64,000 nt of DNA from Epiperipatus broadwayi (GCA_028023455.1 JAQFVV010000036.1:7685576-7749575), one strand, 5' to 3'. Shown: positions 9,700 through 22,198, numbered from the stretch's first letter. The notes: generated from the letters alone by a model not told the origin. Made by a program: numbers and translations.

Positions 9700-12600
9700 T
9701 AAAACATACAGTAAATTATAATAAACATTGGTTTTAGTGCCAGCATATATATATTGTGCCCTTTTGTATGGGTCACCATTTAAGTTTCATGCTAATCTAG
9801 TAGAAAATTTTGAATTTAAGAAGTATTTTAAAAAGTGTGATGTTAACTTTGCTTGTGGTAATGTTATCATAAGTTTAATTAAAGCAATCTATGAGTATTT
9901 GGTATGTGAATTGTGTTGGTATTGAGAAGATATTTAAAATGATGATGATTATGATGTAATACTGCATTAATAAATTTAATAACAAATGTTTAAAGCTAAA
10001 GTATTTAAAAGACAAGTTAAAATTAGACAAAGATATTTATTTAATTTGAAATATATGTTAAAAGTGAATAAAAATATTTTAAATTATAAGTATTTAAATT
10101 GAGATTAATATTTGATTTTAATCATATCAAATAATTATTTTAAAATCTGTTATAATATCTTATTTATTTAAATAAATATTTATTTTAAAAAAGCAATTGT
10201 TAGTTTATTTTTAGACGACGGCAAGCGTTCTTGTGTTATAAAGAACAGATGTTATACACACACATGCGTGGAAGTTGTCTAATAAAGTTGCATAATTATT
10301 TTAAAAAATCATGTTGTAAAATTTATAAATAATACGTGAGTTATCACGAGATAAAAATAAAGATATTAATGTAAAATATTAAATCTGATTTTTAAAAATA
10401 TTACTTTAAAAATATAACGTATTTAAAAAGATTTAGTTTATTTTAAATGATCTTATAAAAGTTAAGATTTAAATCAAGTGAGAAAGAATATTTTTAAAAA
10501 AATGTTTAATAGATTTGAATAAACGATAAGAATTATTTTAAAAAAATGTAATAATGTAATAAATATTAAATATTAAATAAGTCATTATTTTATTTTTAAT
10601 AGTGTGTTGATAAATATGTAAATAAGCAAAGTTTGATTGTTTAAACGTACCAATCAGATGAGGAGTCTCTTCCACTATAAAAGCTGGATTCAATCGTTGA
10701 AGGGGGCTCTCTGTAATTAATTTTCTAAGTTAATCGTGCTATTGAGAAAATAGCCAAATAAATTTATAAACGCTCTTAAAATCAATTTTAAAATCATAAG
10801 AGTGTTATTGTATATAATTTTATAAAAGTTTAAATAATGAATATGCAGTAGATATTTTAATATTCCCTATTAGTCTTCTCAATATCGAAACTTGATTTAC
10901 GTACAAATGATCATGGAAACATCACGTATCGTAGAAATATATCAGAAACTTTATGCTAGAAAAGTAACAGACGCTGGATTAGTACAGAAAACTATAAGAT
11001 CGAGAAAAGTAGTATTTTGGACTATAAATAGTTTTCAAAAGTTAAATTACTATTGTCTATTATTAATAGATATTTTAAAGAAATATAAATATTTCTGTAA
11101 AAGAAAGTATTTTGACAAATTATAAAAGTAAAATATGTATCTTAAGGAAAGATATAAGAAGCAGTAATAATTTTAAATAAATACTTGCCTTGTTAAGTCT
11201 TTATGCTTAAAAGACTAGATATTGATAATTTGAAAAGGCAAATATATTATAAGTATAAGTATTTTAAAAAATCGTAATATAATAAAATTATTTTATTGAA
11301 GTTATCTAAACGCTGGCCGTTATAGATGGAAAAATAGATTCTTACCTAGATATATTGTTTTGAAAAATGCGTAAATAATACATGGACGTCCAAGCCAAAC
11401 CAAGTTAATTGAAAAATAATTAAATGACAATTTTATCAATTATAAACTAAGTTGAAATAATAACTTTCAAATAATAATTGATGAAGAATTGGATCCAAAG
11501 AACTTATAAACTATTTTTAATTTTATTTTGTTTTCTTGTGGGGAACTTATTTTTTATTTTTAAAAAAAAAACGTTATCATTTTTATTATAAACTTTCAAG
11601 AAACACGTGATACAACGGAACAGGAAATAGTGTTTTATTGACTTTATACGTAGGATATTTGTTAGAACTTTTATGGTAGAACAAAAGTCGTCGCTGGAAT
11701 ATGTAATATAATTTTTTATTTTATTTATTTAACATAAAATTTAAAATATTATTAAACTATTAAAAAGTAGGTTAGGTACATTTATTAAATAGTAACTTAA
11801 AAATAATATAATAATTAATTACATAAATTTATTTTTATAATTAATATAACACGGAATATTCTAATGAATGTTTATGAGTGAAAATGTGAATGATTTTTAT
11901 TTTATGAAGCTACAAATTCCGAAGAATGCTGGATAGCAGATTGGACATTATTATTATTATTATGGTAAAAATATTGTATAATGATTTTTAATGAATTTAA
12001 TGTGTTTTTCTTTAGATCAACTGAATATTATGTTGTTGTAGAATGAATGGATAGATATTTTATGAAAACACATACATTATATTGGCAACGAACTTTATTA
12101 AAATATGCATAATTTTAATTTATAATATAAACATGATACAACATTACGTAAGAAGCTTAGAAATAATTATATGATTCTTTCGTAAATAATTTTGATATTT
12201 TATTTATGCTTAGTATTGAAATGATGTTTATTATTTATCTTAATAATTATTTTATTTTTGCAATTTAGAAAAGGATTTTAAAAGTCTATATTTTTGTGTA
12301 TTTTGTTTATTGAATAAGTTAAGTTACGTTATGGGTAGAAGCCTATATTTGGATTGAAGTTTATTAAGTATAGACAATGTAGTATAGGTAGATTAGATAA
12401 TGAATATTTTATTTAAAATTGATATTTATTTTCCGGAAATTTTTAGATAAGTTTAGAATATATTTTATAGATAGAAATTATTAGAAAGGATTAAAAAACA
12501 TATAGAGTAGAGTAATGATTTTTACACAGAAAAGAATCATAGAATTTATCTAAGGTAATGCTTTATGAATTTAGAATTGATAAATAGTTTAAATAATAAT

Positions 12601-13990
12601 ATGTGAACAGTAAAGATATATAATGCATATTTGATAAAACATATAACAGGAAGTACATTAAGTAAAGTATAAGTGCAGTCAATTATTTGTTTTACATTAC
12701 AAAGATACATTAATTTTATAAAGCTATTAAGCAATGCTAATAATAAAGTAAATATATGATAATACATTATAAATGGTAATACTTAATTAATGTAGCTATT
12801 TAATTAGTAGAGCTTCATTGTTTACACATGCTACATAAATAATTTTGACATATATTATTATTTGTAATGGAAGTTCATTAACATTTATTTTAAATCTAAG
12901 TTTTTGAAAACATATTATGATATTATTAGTATAGTAAATGAATAGTGTATAATTGCTTATTAAGCACATGAATTAGTAACAGTATAAACTTCTTGTATTT
13001 GTAATTTCTTATTTTATTTTATTTATTTTCTTAAATTCTAAAACTGTAAATAGTGTAAATAAATTTTTATTTGAAGTTATTGTAAATAAATTTGTTAATT
13101 TGTTTTTTTAAAAGTGTGTCGAGTTTCATTATTTTTCACCACAGCATTTTGACATCAGATGATTTGAAATAAACATAATATTTGCACAGAATGAATTTGT
13201 TATTATTACTTAGAATTGAATACCATATTTGCTTAACATTATTTTATAAGAATTGATTGACATGAACATAAATATTACAATGGTCATAAGATGATTATAA
13301 TGCACATTATAAGAATACAATATTGTTTATTGCCACAGATTATTAAGTATAAGATTTTGATCTATTTTAAAATGAAGATACCATATGAAATAAAAGATAT
13401 ACATATAATTATTTATTCATTTAATAATTGATTATATAATAAAAATAGATGAGATTAAATTACACTCTAAGATTAGTATTATTTATTATTATTATTAAAA
13501 TGAGTTAGGTGTATTTAAGTTTGATATAAAATCCCACATCATACTTATTTACATAATTTATTATTATTTCAAAACAACTTAGAAGAACCTGAGATTATTT
13601 AATTATATTTTAAATTAAAAGTTAGGAATTATTTTAGTATTATTGAAGATAATTTATTCCATTTTAAAAGTCATAAGAGTGCTATAGATGTAGTGATAAG
13701 ATGATAAGGTAGGGGTAGTATTCTTATGCCATTGAGACAGTATCTTGGGAGATATTGACTCAGTGTAAATCTGCTTATTACTTTGTAACTTTACTTCGCA
13801 GTCTCATAATTTTATAAATACTTATTTAATTAGTATAATCTAGAACTATATTGATTTTGATGATTGATAATAAATTTAATTAAGATATGATAATATAAAA
13901 GTATATTAAAGATAGATATGTAAATTTTAATTAAGCATAATAATGTAACTGAGCTAGTTGTATTTTAAACTATTTTATATATCAAGTAGT
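9700..13990. other. very AT-rich region without recognised genes
   Basis: More than 4 kb dominated by A/T runs, TTTAAA-like strings and short ATT repeats (for example near 11950 and 13485). Open frames at 9728-9925, 10892-11125 (plus) and 12546-12767 (minus) lack recognisable domains. The plus-strand frame at 10892 contains a stretch (METSRIVEIYQKLYARKV) with more balanced codon use than its surroundings, so it may be a short exon or an element remnant, but nothing confirms this. One promoter-like patch is listed separately. Confidence 0.5.
10645..10765 (+). promoter_or_regulatory. possible Pol II promoter (CCAAT plus TATA box)
   Basis: A CCAAT box (ACCAATCAGATG near 10650) is followed after about 20 bases by a TATA box (ACTATAAAAGC near 10672-10682). 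A less AT-rich tract containing GGGGGCTCTCTG lies where transcription would begin, and an AATAAA lies about 45 bases further on. A short TATA-to-AATAAA distance is typical of an LTR R region, so this could be a solo-LTR remnant or a gene promoter. No second copy or LTR border was found, and no downstream gene was recognised. Confidence 0.3.
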
Positions 13991-15915
13991 AAGGGTACAA
14001 TATATACACACACACCAGCACCACTGACTTTCCCCAAGAGAGAAAGGTGGACTCTAGATAGTGAGGTTACTGTTTTTCACCCTTTGAGAGCAAGGTGTTC
14101 TCAAACTCCTCTCTCATAATGGAGGGAGGAGAAGCGAGGTGGAACCTGAGAAACTTTTGAAGGGGGCCTTAAATCTCTCCTGGATTTCTTCCCCGGTTTT
14201 GATCAACCACGTGGCCAATTTCTCCTCATTAACTCTCAGACAAAATTCGAAAGAGAAGTGGTCTAAGTTTTTTTAGTTTACAAATCTTGTCCTGGGCTAA
14301 GAGAAACACCATCACATCGTCCATATAGGATACGTGGCAAATACTATATGCAAAGGAACAGAAATACCCTGGAGGGTTGCCTTAATACTTAACAGCAATG
14401 GGCTATTATAAACCACAAAGAAGAGTGTACTTCGGGGGGGGGGGAGCCCTGTGGAATGGAAATAGGCTGAAATCCTGGAGTCACTCGACCATCCAAAGAA
14501 AACCTTTTTGATTTTGCTAAAGGTTCTCAATCATTTGGAGGTATATGTGAGGCACTTGGAGTTTTTCCAGGGTACCAAGTAGCACTTCGACCCTGACACA
14601 GTCGAAAGCTCCAGTGAAGTTGAATTGCACCAGGACTGGCCATGTCATCTTCCTCTTGCACACATGATCAACTATGAGGTGAAACAACTGATGACTTCTG
14701 CAATCGAGGTCCGCTTTTTGCGAACTGACAAATGAACAGCTGATTGATGTTATTCTCCTGTATGTCTTCTTTAATGAGGCTGTCAACTGTCTTTATCAGG
14801 AGCAGATTCATGGAAATACGTCATATGTTCCCCAGTTCTTGCAGACCGTCAGGCTTCTTGAGCAGGGAAACCATGGCAGTGGAGTATATCCCACTGATTT
14901 CTCGGCTGCCATCCACCAGGAGATCCACCATCTTTCCTACAACCGGGTCTGAAGGATCTCAGGTATATTAAGAGAAATTTTGGGATCCCATGGTGGCCAG
15001 GATGGGCCTATTCGGGAAAAGCTTTTAATTGGGCTAAGGATTCAGCCCTCCGTGATCTTGTGTGGTGCAGAGGTACTTGTGGCAAATGTTCTGCAAACTA
15101 TTCACCCCATTGGGCCTGAACTTCTTGATGTAATACTCTTGAATCCTGAGCAGCATGGATGTCCTGATGTATTTGTTGCTGTCTATCTCAATTGACTTGG
15201 GGCTCTGGATTTCCTGCCTGAACCAAGGGCTCATTTATGGTAACCTCTGGTTCAGCAGTGCTGATGATAAATATTAGAGAGCCTCCTACTTGATAGTTAC
15301 TCTGCAAGTTGCTTTTGAATGGTTTGGTATTATGTTTTGAGTTCCATGAGGTATTATTTGTGCTTCATATGGCATGATTTCCAATTGAATTGCAATGTGG
15401 TTCAGTTCACTAATCAGGTGAACTGGGCCACTGGTTCTTTGAGGACAATGATGAATGTGGTCATTATGTATTGTGAACATTTTCCACACCATAACTGTTG
15501 GCAGGGCTAGGAGTCTGATTCTATTAAAGAATGTATTTTTTCAGACATTAACTGAATGGTTATATTAGATTTAGTCAACATTCTAGTCTTGTGAGAAAGG
15601 TGAGGTGTTGCCGACCACCTTCAACTGGATCAATTTTTATCACTAGGGCATGGTGGTCTGAAAAGGCGACCAGACGAAGATGGGCCACCATTATTGGGGT
15701 AATCGCAGGTGACATAAACACAAGGTTGATAAGAAACCGTATGTTTTGTTATAAAAAGGAAAAGGCTTTCTCATTAAAAAAAGGCCTTCCACTAGTAAGG
15801 GATTGATTCAAATTACTTGGCATATTTCAATTGGAATAGTTCATAACTATGATTAAAATCACCAATAATTACAGATGGAAATGGACTTATTCTTAAGGCG
15901 GGATTTACTGAGTGA

Positions 15916-15979
15916 ATCACGTCGAAAAACTATTTGGGGTTGTCTAGATCACGTCGAAAAACTATTTGGGCTTGTCTAG
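15916..15979. repeat. 32-bp tandem duplication
   Basis: Two adjacent 32-base copies beginning ATCACGTCGAAAAACTATTT and differing at one or two positions. The duplication falls inside the endonuclease region of LINE-a and adds to its frame disruption. Confidence 0.85.
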
Positions 15980-16154
15980 AAAAGTATATGTTTACAAGGT
16001 TGAATGTGCAGCCTTTGTATTGAACTATTGCGATAAGGCAATTAGAATTTATTGATAAAATTTTGAAGTAAGTGATTAATGATTTTCTGTTTAAGATGAT
16101 TGCTACCCTATCAGGCTATGTTGGAGTAGTAAAAATAGCCAATGGACTGCATAA

Positions 16155-16186
16155 GATCAATAGTTGTTTAGATCAATAGTTGTTTG
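16155..16186. repeat. 16-bp tandem duplication
   Basis: Two copies of GATCAATAGTTGTTT followed by A or G, inside LINE-a and about 200 bases from the 32-bp duplication. Both look like replication-slippage events in the dead element. Confidence 0.85.
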
Positions 16187-16329
16187 GCTTGTTTGTTGGT
16201 GTAATTTGGTCTTACACATAGGCATAGAATATCCAGTTTGTGGAGCCTCAACCAATGTAAGAGGGCATAGGCCCTATCAGGCGAGTTCAGGCTCCTAATG
16301 TTCAATGACATGATGAGAACCATTATTGC

Positions 16330-16890
16330 CCTTGCATTTCTGTATGGTGATGCCAGATTATTTTATAGGTTTAATAGGACACTGCAACCCTCCAACTCAA
16401 ACTTCAGAGAAGACCTCCCTAGGAGTCTATCAGCATCCATGAAGACCCTTATTCTTCGATAGGAATAATTTGATCAGAGGAATCCGTTTGCATGGTGGTC
16501 ATCTTCAGTGGTGTATCTTTTAGATTTATGCGTATCATGTCATTAAGATAGTTGACTCAAATTGGGAAATTGATCCTGGTTTTCTTTTCTGGGGGGAATT
16601 TTTACAGTCTAAGGTCATTTAATTCCATAAGGTCCCCCAAGCATGAGATGTTAAGATGGTTATGTTTTTGCAGTGATTTTTTATTAAAATTATTTTTTAT
16701 GGATGTCATTATTCCCGAAGTTTTTGGCCCGTGGTTATTTCCAGAAATGTCATAAAAATCTGGTTTTTGCACTAGGTTATGATCAATACTAAATTTTCTC
16801 CAAATTAAATGTATCATTTAAAGAATTTTTTGATGTAATCTTTCCTTCCCTATAAATATCAGAATCAGTTTGTGTACTCAAATTAACTTT
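16330..16890 (-). pseudogene. LINE ORF1 fragment, CR1/Jockey-group type
   Basis: The stretch 16760-16890 is alignable by eye with the ORF1 at 47065-47180: both encode a run ending NxTFNLE (here LNDTFNLE, there NNTFNLE), preceded by a QTD motif. This identifies it as the middle of a PHD-type LINE ORF1. The rest (16330-16760) has an ORF1-like composition but no domain I can name. It lies immediately upstream of the endonuclease start at 16312, as ORF1 should. Confidence 0.5.
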
Positions 16891-16899
16891 TTCTTTTAA

Positions 16900-17400
16900 C
16901 TGGCTCTTGTGTTCTTTTCAGCGGGGATGGAAATCTTGACTGGTAGTGATCTCATTGTTCTGGGGTGAGACATCTATAAAGGTTCCATGTGTTATTAAAT
17001 AGGAATGTCTTGTTTGCAGGGCCTTCAGCTGGGAATTAAATATTACTGATGGTTCAGGTCTAGGAAGTGTAAATTTAGTTCTGCACCTGGCCATCCATAG
17101 AGCATATGAAATAAAGACAGCTAGACATGGAAGTTCCCGGAGTACATGTAGCTCTTGAGATCGACAATTTTTTGAAGAGGGATATTGCACTCATCATTGA
17201 TGGACCGCTTAATGTCCTGATAGCCAGGGCAAATGAAAACAATATGATGAAATCTTTCCTCACTTCTGTGACAGATATAACATATTGGTCTATCTTTGAT
17301 AAAAAATGTCTTGAAACGAAGGAACAAGCTTGTTGGGATCACGCCTAGATTAACATTCATGAGGTGATCCAGAGTTTAGGTTCCATAATGAGGTGTTTAA
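16900..17400 (-). pseudogene. LINE ORF2 C-terminal fragment with zf-RVT finger (LINE-b)
   Basis: Encodes the tail of a LINE ORF2 downstream of the RT. The Cys-His cluster CYICHRSEERFHHIVFIC fits the C-x2-C ... H ... C pattern of the zf-RVT domain. After a frameshift near 17125 the typical downstream segment follows (ISYALWMARCRTKF). No RT core is attached, so it is a 3' fragment belonging to an element separate from LINE-a and LINE-c. Confidence 0.65.
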
Positions 17401-20400
17401 AAATTAACATTATCTTGTATTTATTTAGGCCAAATGCACTTGGACAGCCAGGGGCTCCAGATTTAAAAGCGTGTGTGCTTTCCAGATGTTGATTTTATTA
17501 TCTAGAAGCTATTGAAAGAAAAAGTTTTTCTCTAGTAGTTTTTGTCAGATCCTTAGTATTGTTTTATAACATTGATTGTCCTTTTAGTAGTGACCATGCC
17601 GCCTGGTGTTATTTCCTATTATAAAAGTGCTTCTTGTATACCAAAATGCATATAGTATAAAAGTGGCCACTCTAAAGTTTGGTGTTGATTTTGTTTTGTA
17701 TGCAGGAATTATATTTTCAATTGATGTGTTATGTTTTCCATATGTGTCAAAAATTATTTTTCGTATATGTTCAAGTGCTGTACATTGGTATATCATGTCC
17801 TGTAGAGTTTCTTCTGCTCGATGGCACAGTCCACAAAAGTGATCTATTGTGAAGTACATTCTCTTGTGATGCAAAAATAGGTGTGGGCCCATTTTTTATA
17901 TTCTTTCAGTAATCTTTTGTTGTTTATCCCTAACATTGGTGTTGCATCATTAATGTTATTTATTTCATTTGTGAGATCATAGATATTCCAATATATGTAT
18001 TTGCTTGTATATTGTTCAGGTATGTTTGCTGTGGTTTTAAATTCATAAATAAATATTGATATGTATGATTGAGTTGCAGGTGGACGATCAGTTGGGATGA
18101 TTTGCACAAGGTGTTTTAGTTGTATGAATTGCTGTGAAGTGGTAATTATGAGATTTTTTTGTTTTTGGATGTGAAATATGTTGATATTGTGTAAACCTAG
18201 TCCGTTTCTAATGAGTGGTTGATTGAGCTTTTTTGTTGAAATTGCTAGTGTTTTTTTTGGATCATAGTAGTTGATTGCAGATGGTTTTTATTTTAGATTT
18301 AAAAACTTTGAGAAGGATATAATCGGTAAATAAACTATTTTTGATATGATGAGCTGGTTTATAAGCTGTACTTTTGAATATATGGACTAGTATGTCTTTG
18401 ATAAGGAGTTTACTATTTGTTTGGCCTCTTGCTTTAGTTTATTTTGTATGTGGCATCTCATTCCTGTAAGTCCCGTATGGAACAGAAAACCGAAAAAAGA
18501 AGTTGGTTTTGATTGCTATGTGTTTGTGCACAGCTTTCCAGTTAAGAGTGACCATGCTGATGTTTTTGTGGGGTTGAATTTTAATTTATATTGCTTGGTA
18601 TAGTCTTCGAGAATGTTTTGAAGCTGGGTGAGTTGTTTTGTTGATAGGAAAACACTAACATCATCCATATATGCTAAGTGTGGTATGTGTTCTGTAGTGC
18701 CTGTTATCTATATTCCAGTAAAAGATTATTCTATTTTTTGAATGAGAGGTTGATGTATAGTATGAATAGTAATGAGCTGAGAAGTGATCTTTGAGATGTT
18801 GATTGTATATGAGAAAATGAGAGGGAGTTTCTTCCATTGATGGATTTCACGATTTAGAAGTAAGTTTGCTATTAGATATAGATGAGTTTTGAGTATATCA
18901 GTGTTATTGAGCATTTCTCAAAGTATAGGTATATCTATTGAGTCAAAGGCTACCTAAATATCTAATTATACAGCTATGGGGCTTTATATTTTTTTGTTCT
19001 TTTTATTGATGCTAGGATTGTTTTAAAGAACAGAGCTCCTTGTGTTATTGATGATTTTTTTTTTTTGCAAATTGGTATTTTGAATAAGCATTGTTTGTGT
19101 GGCTCAATTTCTTGCTTTATGATTTTTTCTATGATTTTATTCAGTAATGGCCCCATGAATATTGATCGTAAGTTAGTTAGTGAGGGAGTAATGTGTTTTG
19201 TTTTGTTGAAAGGAACAATTCCAATTGGGTACACTCCTTTTATGTACTGTATTTTTTGTGTTAGATGGTTTGCCAAGTTACATAAATATTTGGCAGTGCA
19301 TTGACTAACGTGTTTTAAGACAAAAGATGGAATTCCGGGGCTACTGGGGTGGCATGCATTTGGTATACTATTTAGTTTTTCTATGAAGACATTTGTGGTA
19401 AAAGGGGTTTTTGTTTTTGTTGGGCCAAATAGCTCTGGTGGTGTAATTGTTTGTAGTTGTCTTGTTTGAAGTTTTTGCGTGAAATATTAGTATATGAGCA
19501 AAAATCATGTTGTGACCTGCAAATGTTCATTGATTTGTGTGTATTGCCATTGGTACCTTGATGGTTTATTGTCTTCCAAGCACCCATCTAATGTATTCCC
19601 TTGTCCAAATGTGTGGTTTTGTAAGACAGTTTGTTTTTTTTAATTTTCAGGTAGCTTTTGAGTATGTCACATGCTTTATTGTATGCATGTGTGGGTTTGT
19701 ACATGTATTTTTCTGTTTGCTTTGATGGGTTAATCATCGTTAATCGTTTGTGAATTTCATCTGCTAGTGCCAGTACTTTTGATTGTGGTAGTTGCTTCAT
19801 TACTATATGATTGATATTAAATGAAATAATATTTATAAATGCTATATATTGTTATATGAGATTGAATTTCATTTTTTCAAGTTTGTTTATTATGATGTAG
19901 GTTACCGAAAAAATGAATTCAGGTGTGTTTAATGGTAATAGAACTCTAATTGTTTTTGTAAACGGAAGTGTTGATGTTTGAATATCATTGAAGTTAATTG
20001 TTATTATTTGTGCTGAGTGATCTGAGAAAGCTGAGGATGTAAGTTTTATTGTTACTAGATAATGAAGCATTGGTGAGGAGTATAAATATAAATCAATTAG
20101 TGAAGAGAATCGGCCATTGTGAAAGGAAATTGCATTTTCTGGTAGGGTATGGATGTTTTGTGAAGCCATCATTCTGTGAATTTCTTGTATGTTGTGTTAA
20201 AATCGCCTATTAGTATTGTTGGATTTGCTGTGTTTGCTAGCATGGAATTGATGTTTGTTACTATGGTATTGATTTTGTTGTGTTGTATTGGCATGTAAAT
20301 AAATATTATATTAATAATTATAATTTTATGTTGAAAAGTTGTAATAAGCATATTAGAATCAATATATACCCGGGTTTCGTTTTATTCGGATTTATTTAAT

Positions 20401-20702
20401 GCGATTTTGAAGTTATGTGATTCATGTTTTTTCTTAATATCTTTGTATGCAGTTTTCTTTTATGCGATAAAAATTATTAGATCAGAAGTCGAGCTCTGAT
20501 AATGCGCTATTACTTTAAATATTATAAATTTTGAGCACTCACATCATATTTAAAGTAATAGCGCCTTATTGGAGGTCGACTTCCATCTAATAATTTCAAT
20601 ATTTTCAGCACTTTATAATAGTACTTCAATAGATTTATGCAATAAAGAAGTTCATAGTTCACTTAAAATCAAGATTTTCCCACTTTATATACACACATTA
20701 AA

Positions 20703-21000
20703 TTTTACAAGATTATAATGTAAATCGGTTTGAACGTTATAGATGCCTACACTATATATGTTGTTGTTTTTATATTTTAAATCGTGTTCTATTTTTGCTT
20801 TTTAAAAAAAGAGTACGTAATCAATTAATCATTTAGTGTCCGCAGGTAATACATTTTACAAGACTAATATAAATCTGTTCAACCGTTATAGATGCCTATA
20901 CTATGTATGTTATTGTTTTTGCATTTGAAATCACATTCTATTTTTGCTATTTAAAAAAAGAGTATGTAATCAATTAATAATTTAGTGTCTGCAAGTTTAT
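20703..21000. repeat. about 151-bp tandem duplication inside Tigger-like copy 1
   Basis: Two diverged units, each starting TTTTACAAGA, containing GTTATAGATGCCTA and ending in TTTAGTGTC followed by CGCAGG or TGCAAG, at about 20703-20853 and 20854-21000. Copy 2 of the element has only one unit (from about 58320), so the duplication arose in copy 1 or its lineage. Confidence 0.75.
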
Positions 21001-21017
21001 TTTTAAAAGGTGAGTAA

Positions 21018-21225
21018 CAGCGGTGGGCACAATTAAATTTGACAATTAAAATCTGATTTTTAATTGTAATTAACAATTTAAAAATTATGTAACGTGATCT
21101 GAAATTAATGTGATATGAAATGATGAAATTTGATTTTTAAACAGAACTGAAAATTAAAAAATTAAAGACAAAAATAATAATTTAATTTTTAATTGTTAGT
21201 TTTAATTAAATTTTGCCCAACAGTG
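21018..21225. mobile_element. small hAT-like MITE nested in the Tigger-like element
   Basis: The left end CAGCGGTGGGCA and the right end, read inward, CACTGTTGGGCA match at 9 of 12 bases. They are flanked by GTGAGTAA and GTGAGTCG, an 8-bp duplication with two changes. The interior is AATTAAA-rich and partly self-complementary. The left part is also present in Tigger-like copy 2 (about 58466 onward), where the right end is missing, so the MITE entered the common ancestor of the two copies. It is too short to encode anything. Confidence 0.5.
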
Positions 21226-22198
21226 GTGAGTCGGTGTCTTTTTATTATCATAAGTCTAAGTTCTTATATTTATTTTAAACTTTTAGTTTACCCTAATGGA
21301 GAGGAAAATACACACAAGAAAATGAATTTCTTTGGAAACAAAAATTTCAATTTTAGATCGCTTAGCAATATGGGAAGAATCAACAGCGATTGGAAAACAT
21401 TTTAGTTGTATTTCCTCTTGACTTCGTTTAAGGAGAAGCTACAGTACATCATATCACTTCATCATGAATCTGATGTCTCAAATATCGATAAAGATTAAAA
21501 TGCCATACGTGTATGAAAAAAATGTAAATTACGCATAGAAATATATTGTTTTAAATAAAATTAAATACTGTAGTTAATAAAACAAGTAAAAAAAGTTTGT
21601 CTTGTATCAATTTTTTTTAAATTTGAAATTTTTTATTAGTCATATTTTATTTTCTTCTTTTTTTTTTTATGCGAATTTTAAAGTAATTTTACATTGTTGC
21701 TTTGCTTTTATGCGATTTTTGGAAAAATACAGTACGTATCTTCCATTTTTCAAGGTACGTTAAGTCTATTTTTGTCCGATTTCATTTGTGCACGTTTTCT
21801 GAGGAACCTATCTACCGCATAAAACGAGACCCGGGTGTATATTATTTTAAAGATAGTGTAATTTGTGGTAATTAGGATAGCGGTACCTGCTGAGGGAGAT
21901 GATGAATCTCTTGTGCAGGCACAAAATCCTTCTTTACTTAGAAATTTAGCTGGTTCTATTTTTGATCCAGTGTTAATTTTTGTTTCCAGTAATCCAAGTA
22001 TGTGTGGTTGTGTATTTCTAATCCATTGTTTAAGTTTATGAATTTTTGTGATTGAGTTCAGGCCTCTTACATTAATTGTTCCAATTTTTAATTTCATTAT
22101 GTTTAAGTATTGTTTGTGGTTGTGTGTTAGTTATTTGGGTAATTGTTTGTGGTTGATCTTAAGCATCTTGATAATTTAGTTCTAAATCATTGTGTCAT

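Larger units (their letters stand above)
13995..16316 (-). pseudogene. LINE ORF2 pseudogene: endonuclease and reverse transcriptase
   Basis: Conceptual reading through several frames gives, from N to C terminus: an APE-type endonuclease start near 16312 (MSLNIRSLNSPDRAYALLHW, then LDILCLC where the catalytic Glu should follow) and the endonuclease GDFN motif near 15850 (PSVIIGDFNHSYELF). Then come RT finger residues near 14870 (MVSLLKKPDGLQELG), RT motif A near 14600 (VLVQFNFTGAFDCVR, with the first catalytic Asp changed to Asn) and motif C near 14320 (SYMDDVMVF). The motif A change would by itself inactivate the enzyme. The order and spacing are those of a LINE ORF2; the length is short for a full ORF2 because the C-terminal part is missing. 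Confidence 0.75.
13995..16890 (-). mobile_element. decayed non-LTR retrotransposon, less AT-rich (LINE-a)
   Basis: LINE remnant with an ORF1-like piece (16330-16890), endonuclease and reverse transcriptase all in order on the minus strand. The 3' end is cut at about 13995, where the sequence changes abruptly to AT-rich DNA with a CA microsatellite. The base composition is clearly less AT-rich than either flank, so it either arrived more recently or came from a source with different composition. Many frameshifts and stops are present, and two small tandem duplications lie inside it. The clade was not resolved: the RT has a YMDD box, like the Tx1-like LINE next to it, while the ORF1 piece resembles that of the CR1/Jockey-group copies. 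Confidence 0.75.
20369..21837. mobile_element. Tigger/pogo-like nonautonomous DNA transposon, copy 1
   Basis: The right end reads CGAGACCCGGGTG followed by TA; the left end reads CCCGGGTTTCG after TATA, so the first two bases of the inverted end (CA) seem lost there. Compare copy 2 at 58054-60558, with ends CACCTGGGTCTC and flanking TA. TA target choice and a subterminal region of ATGCGG/CGCGG-type strings resemble the TcMar-Tigger group. No transposase frame is present. The element interrupts the endonuclease of LINE-c. Copy 1 has an internal 151-bp tandem duplication not seen in copy 2. Confidence 0.75.
17584..22097 (-). pseudogene. LINE-c ORF2: endonuclease, reverse transcriptase, zf-RVT
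   Basis: Start chosen at 22097 (MKLKIGTINVRGLNSIT), the usual opening of an APE endonuclease. The catalytic Glu is in ILGLLETKI, and after the DNA transposon insertion comes the LIGDFNTTY motif near 20190. RT fingers lie near 19150-19250 (PIGIVPFNKTK). Motif A near 18940 (LDI-stop-VAFDSID) contains a stop, and motif C near 18670 reads LAYMDDVSVF. The tail GLGLHNINIF lies near 18190, and the terminal finger CGLCHRAEETLQDMIYQC is at about 17770-17830. The length without the insert, about 3.0 kb, is somewhat short for a complete ORF2 and suggests internal deletions. Several frameshifts are present. Confidence 0.78.

Noticed and set aside
10892-11125. 77-codon plus-strand frame as a host gene
   Set aside because: Composition is suggestive only in part and no domain or exon structure could be confirmed; kept as a low-interest finding, not a gene.
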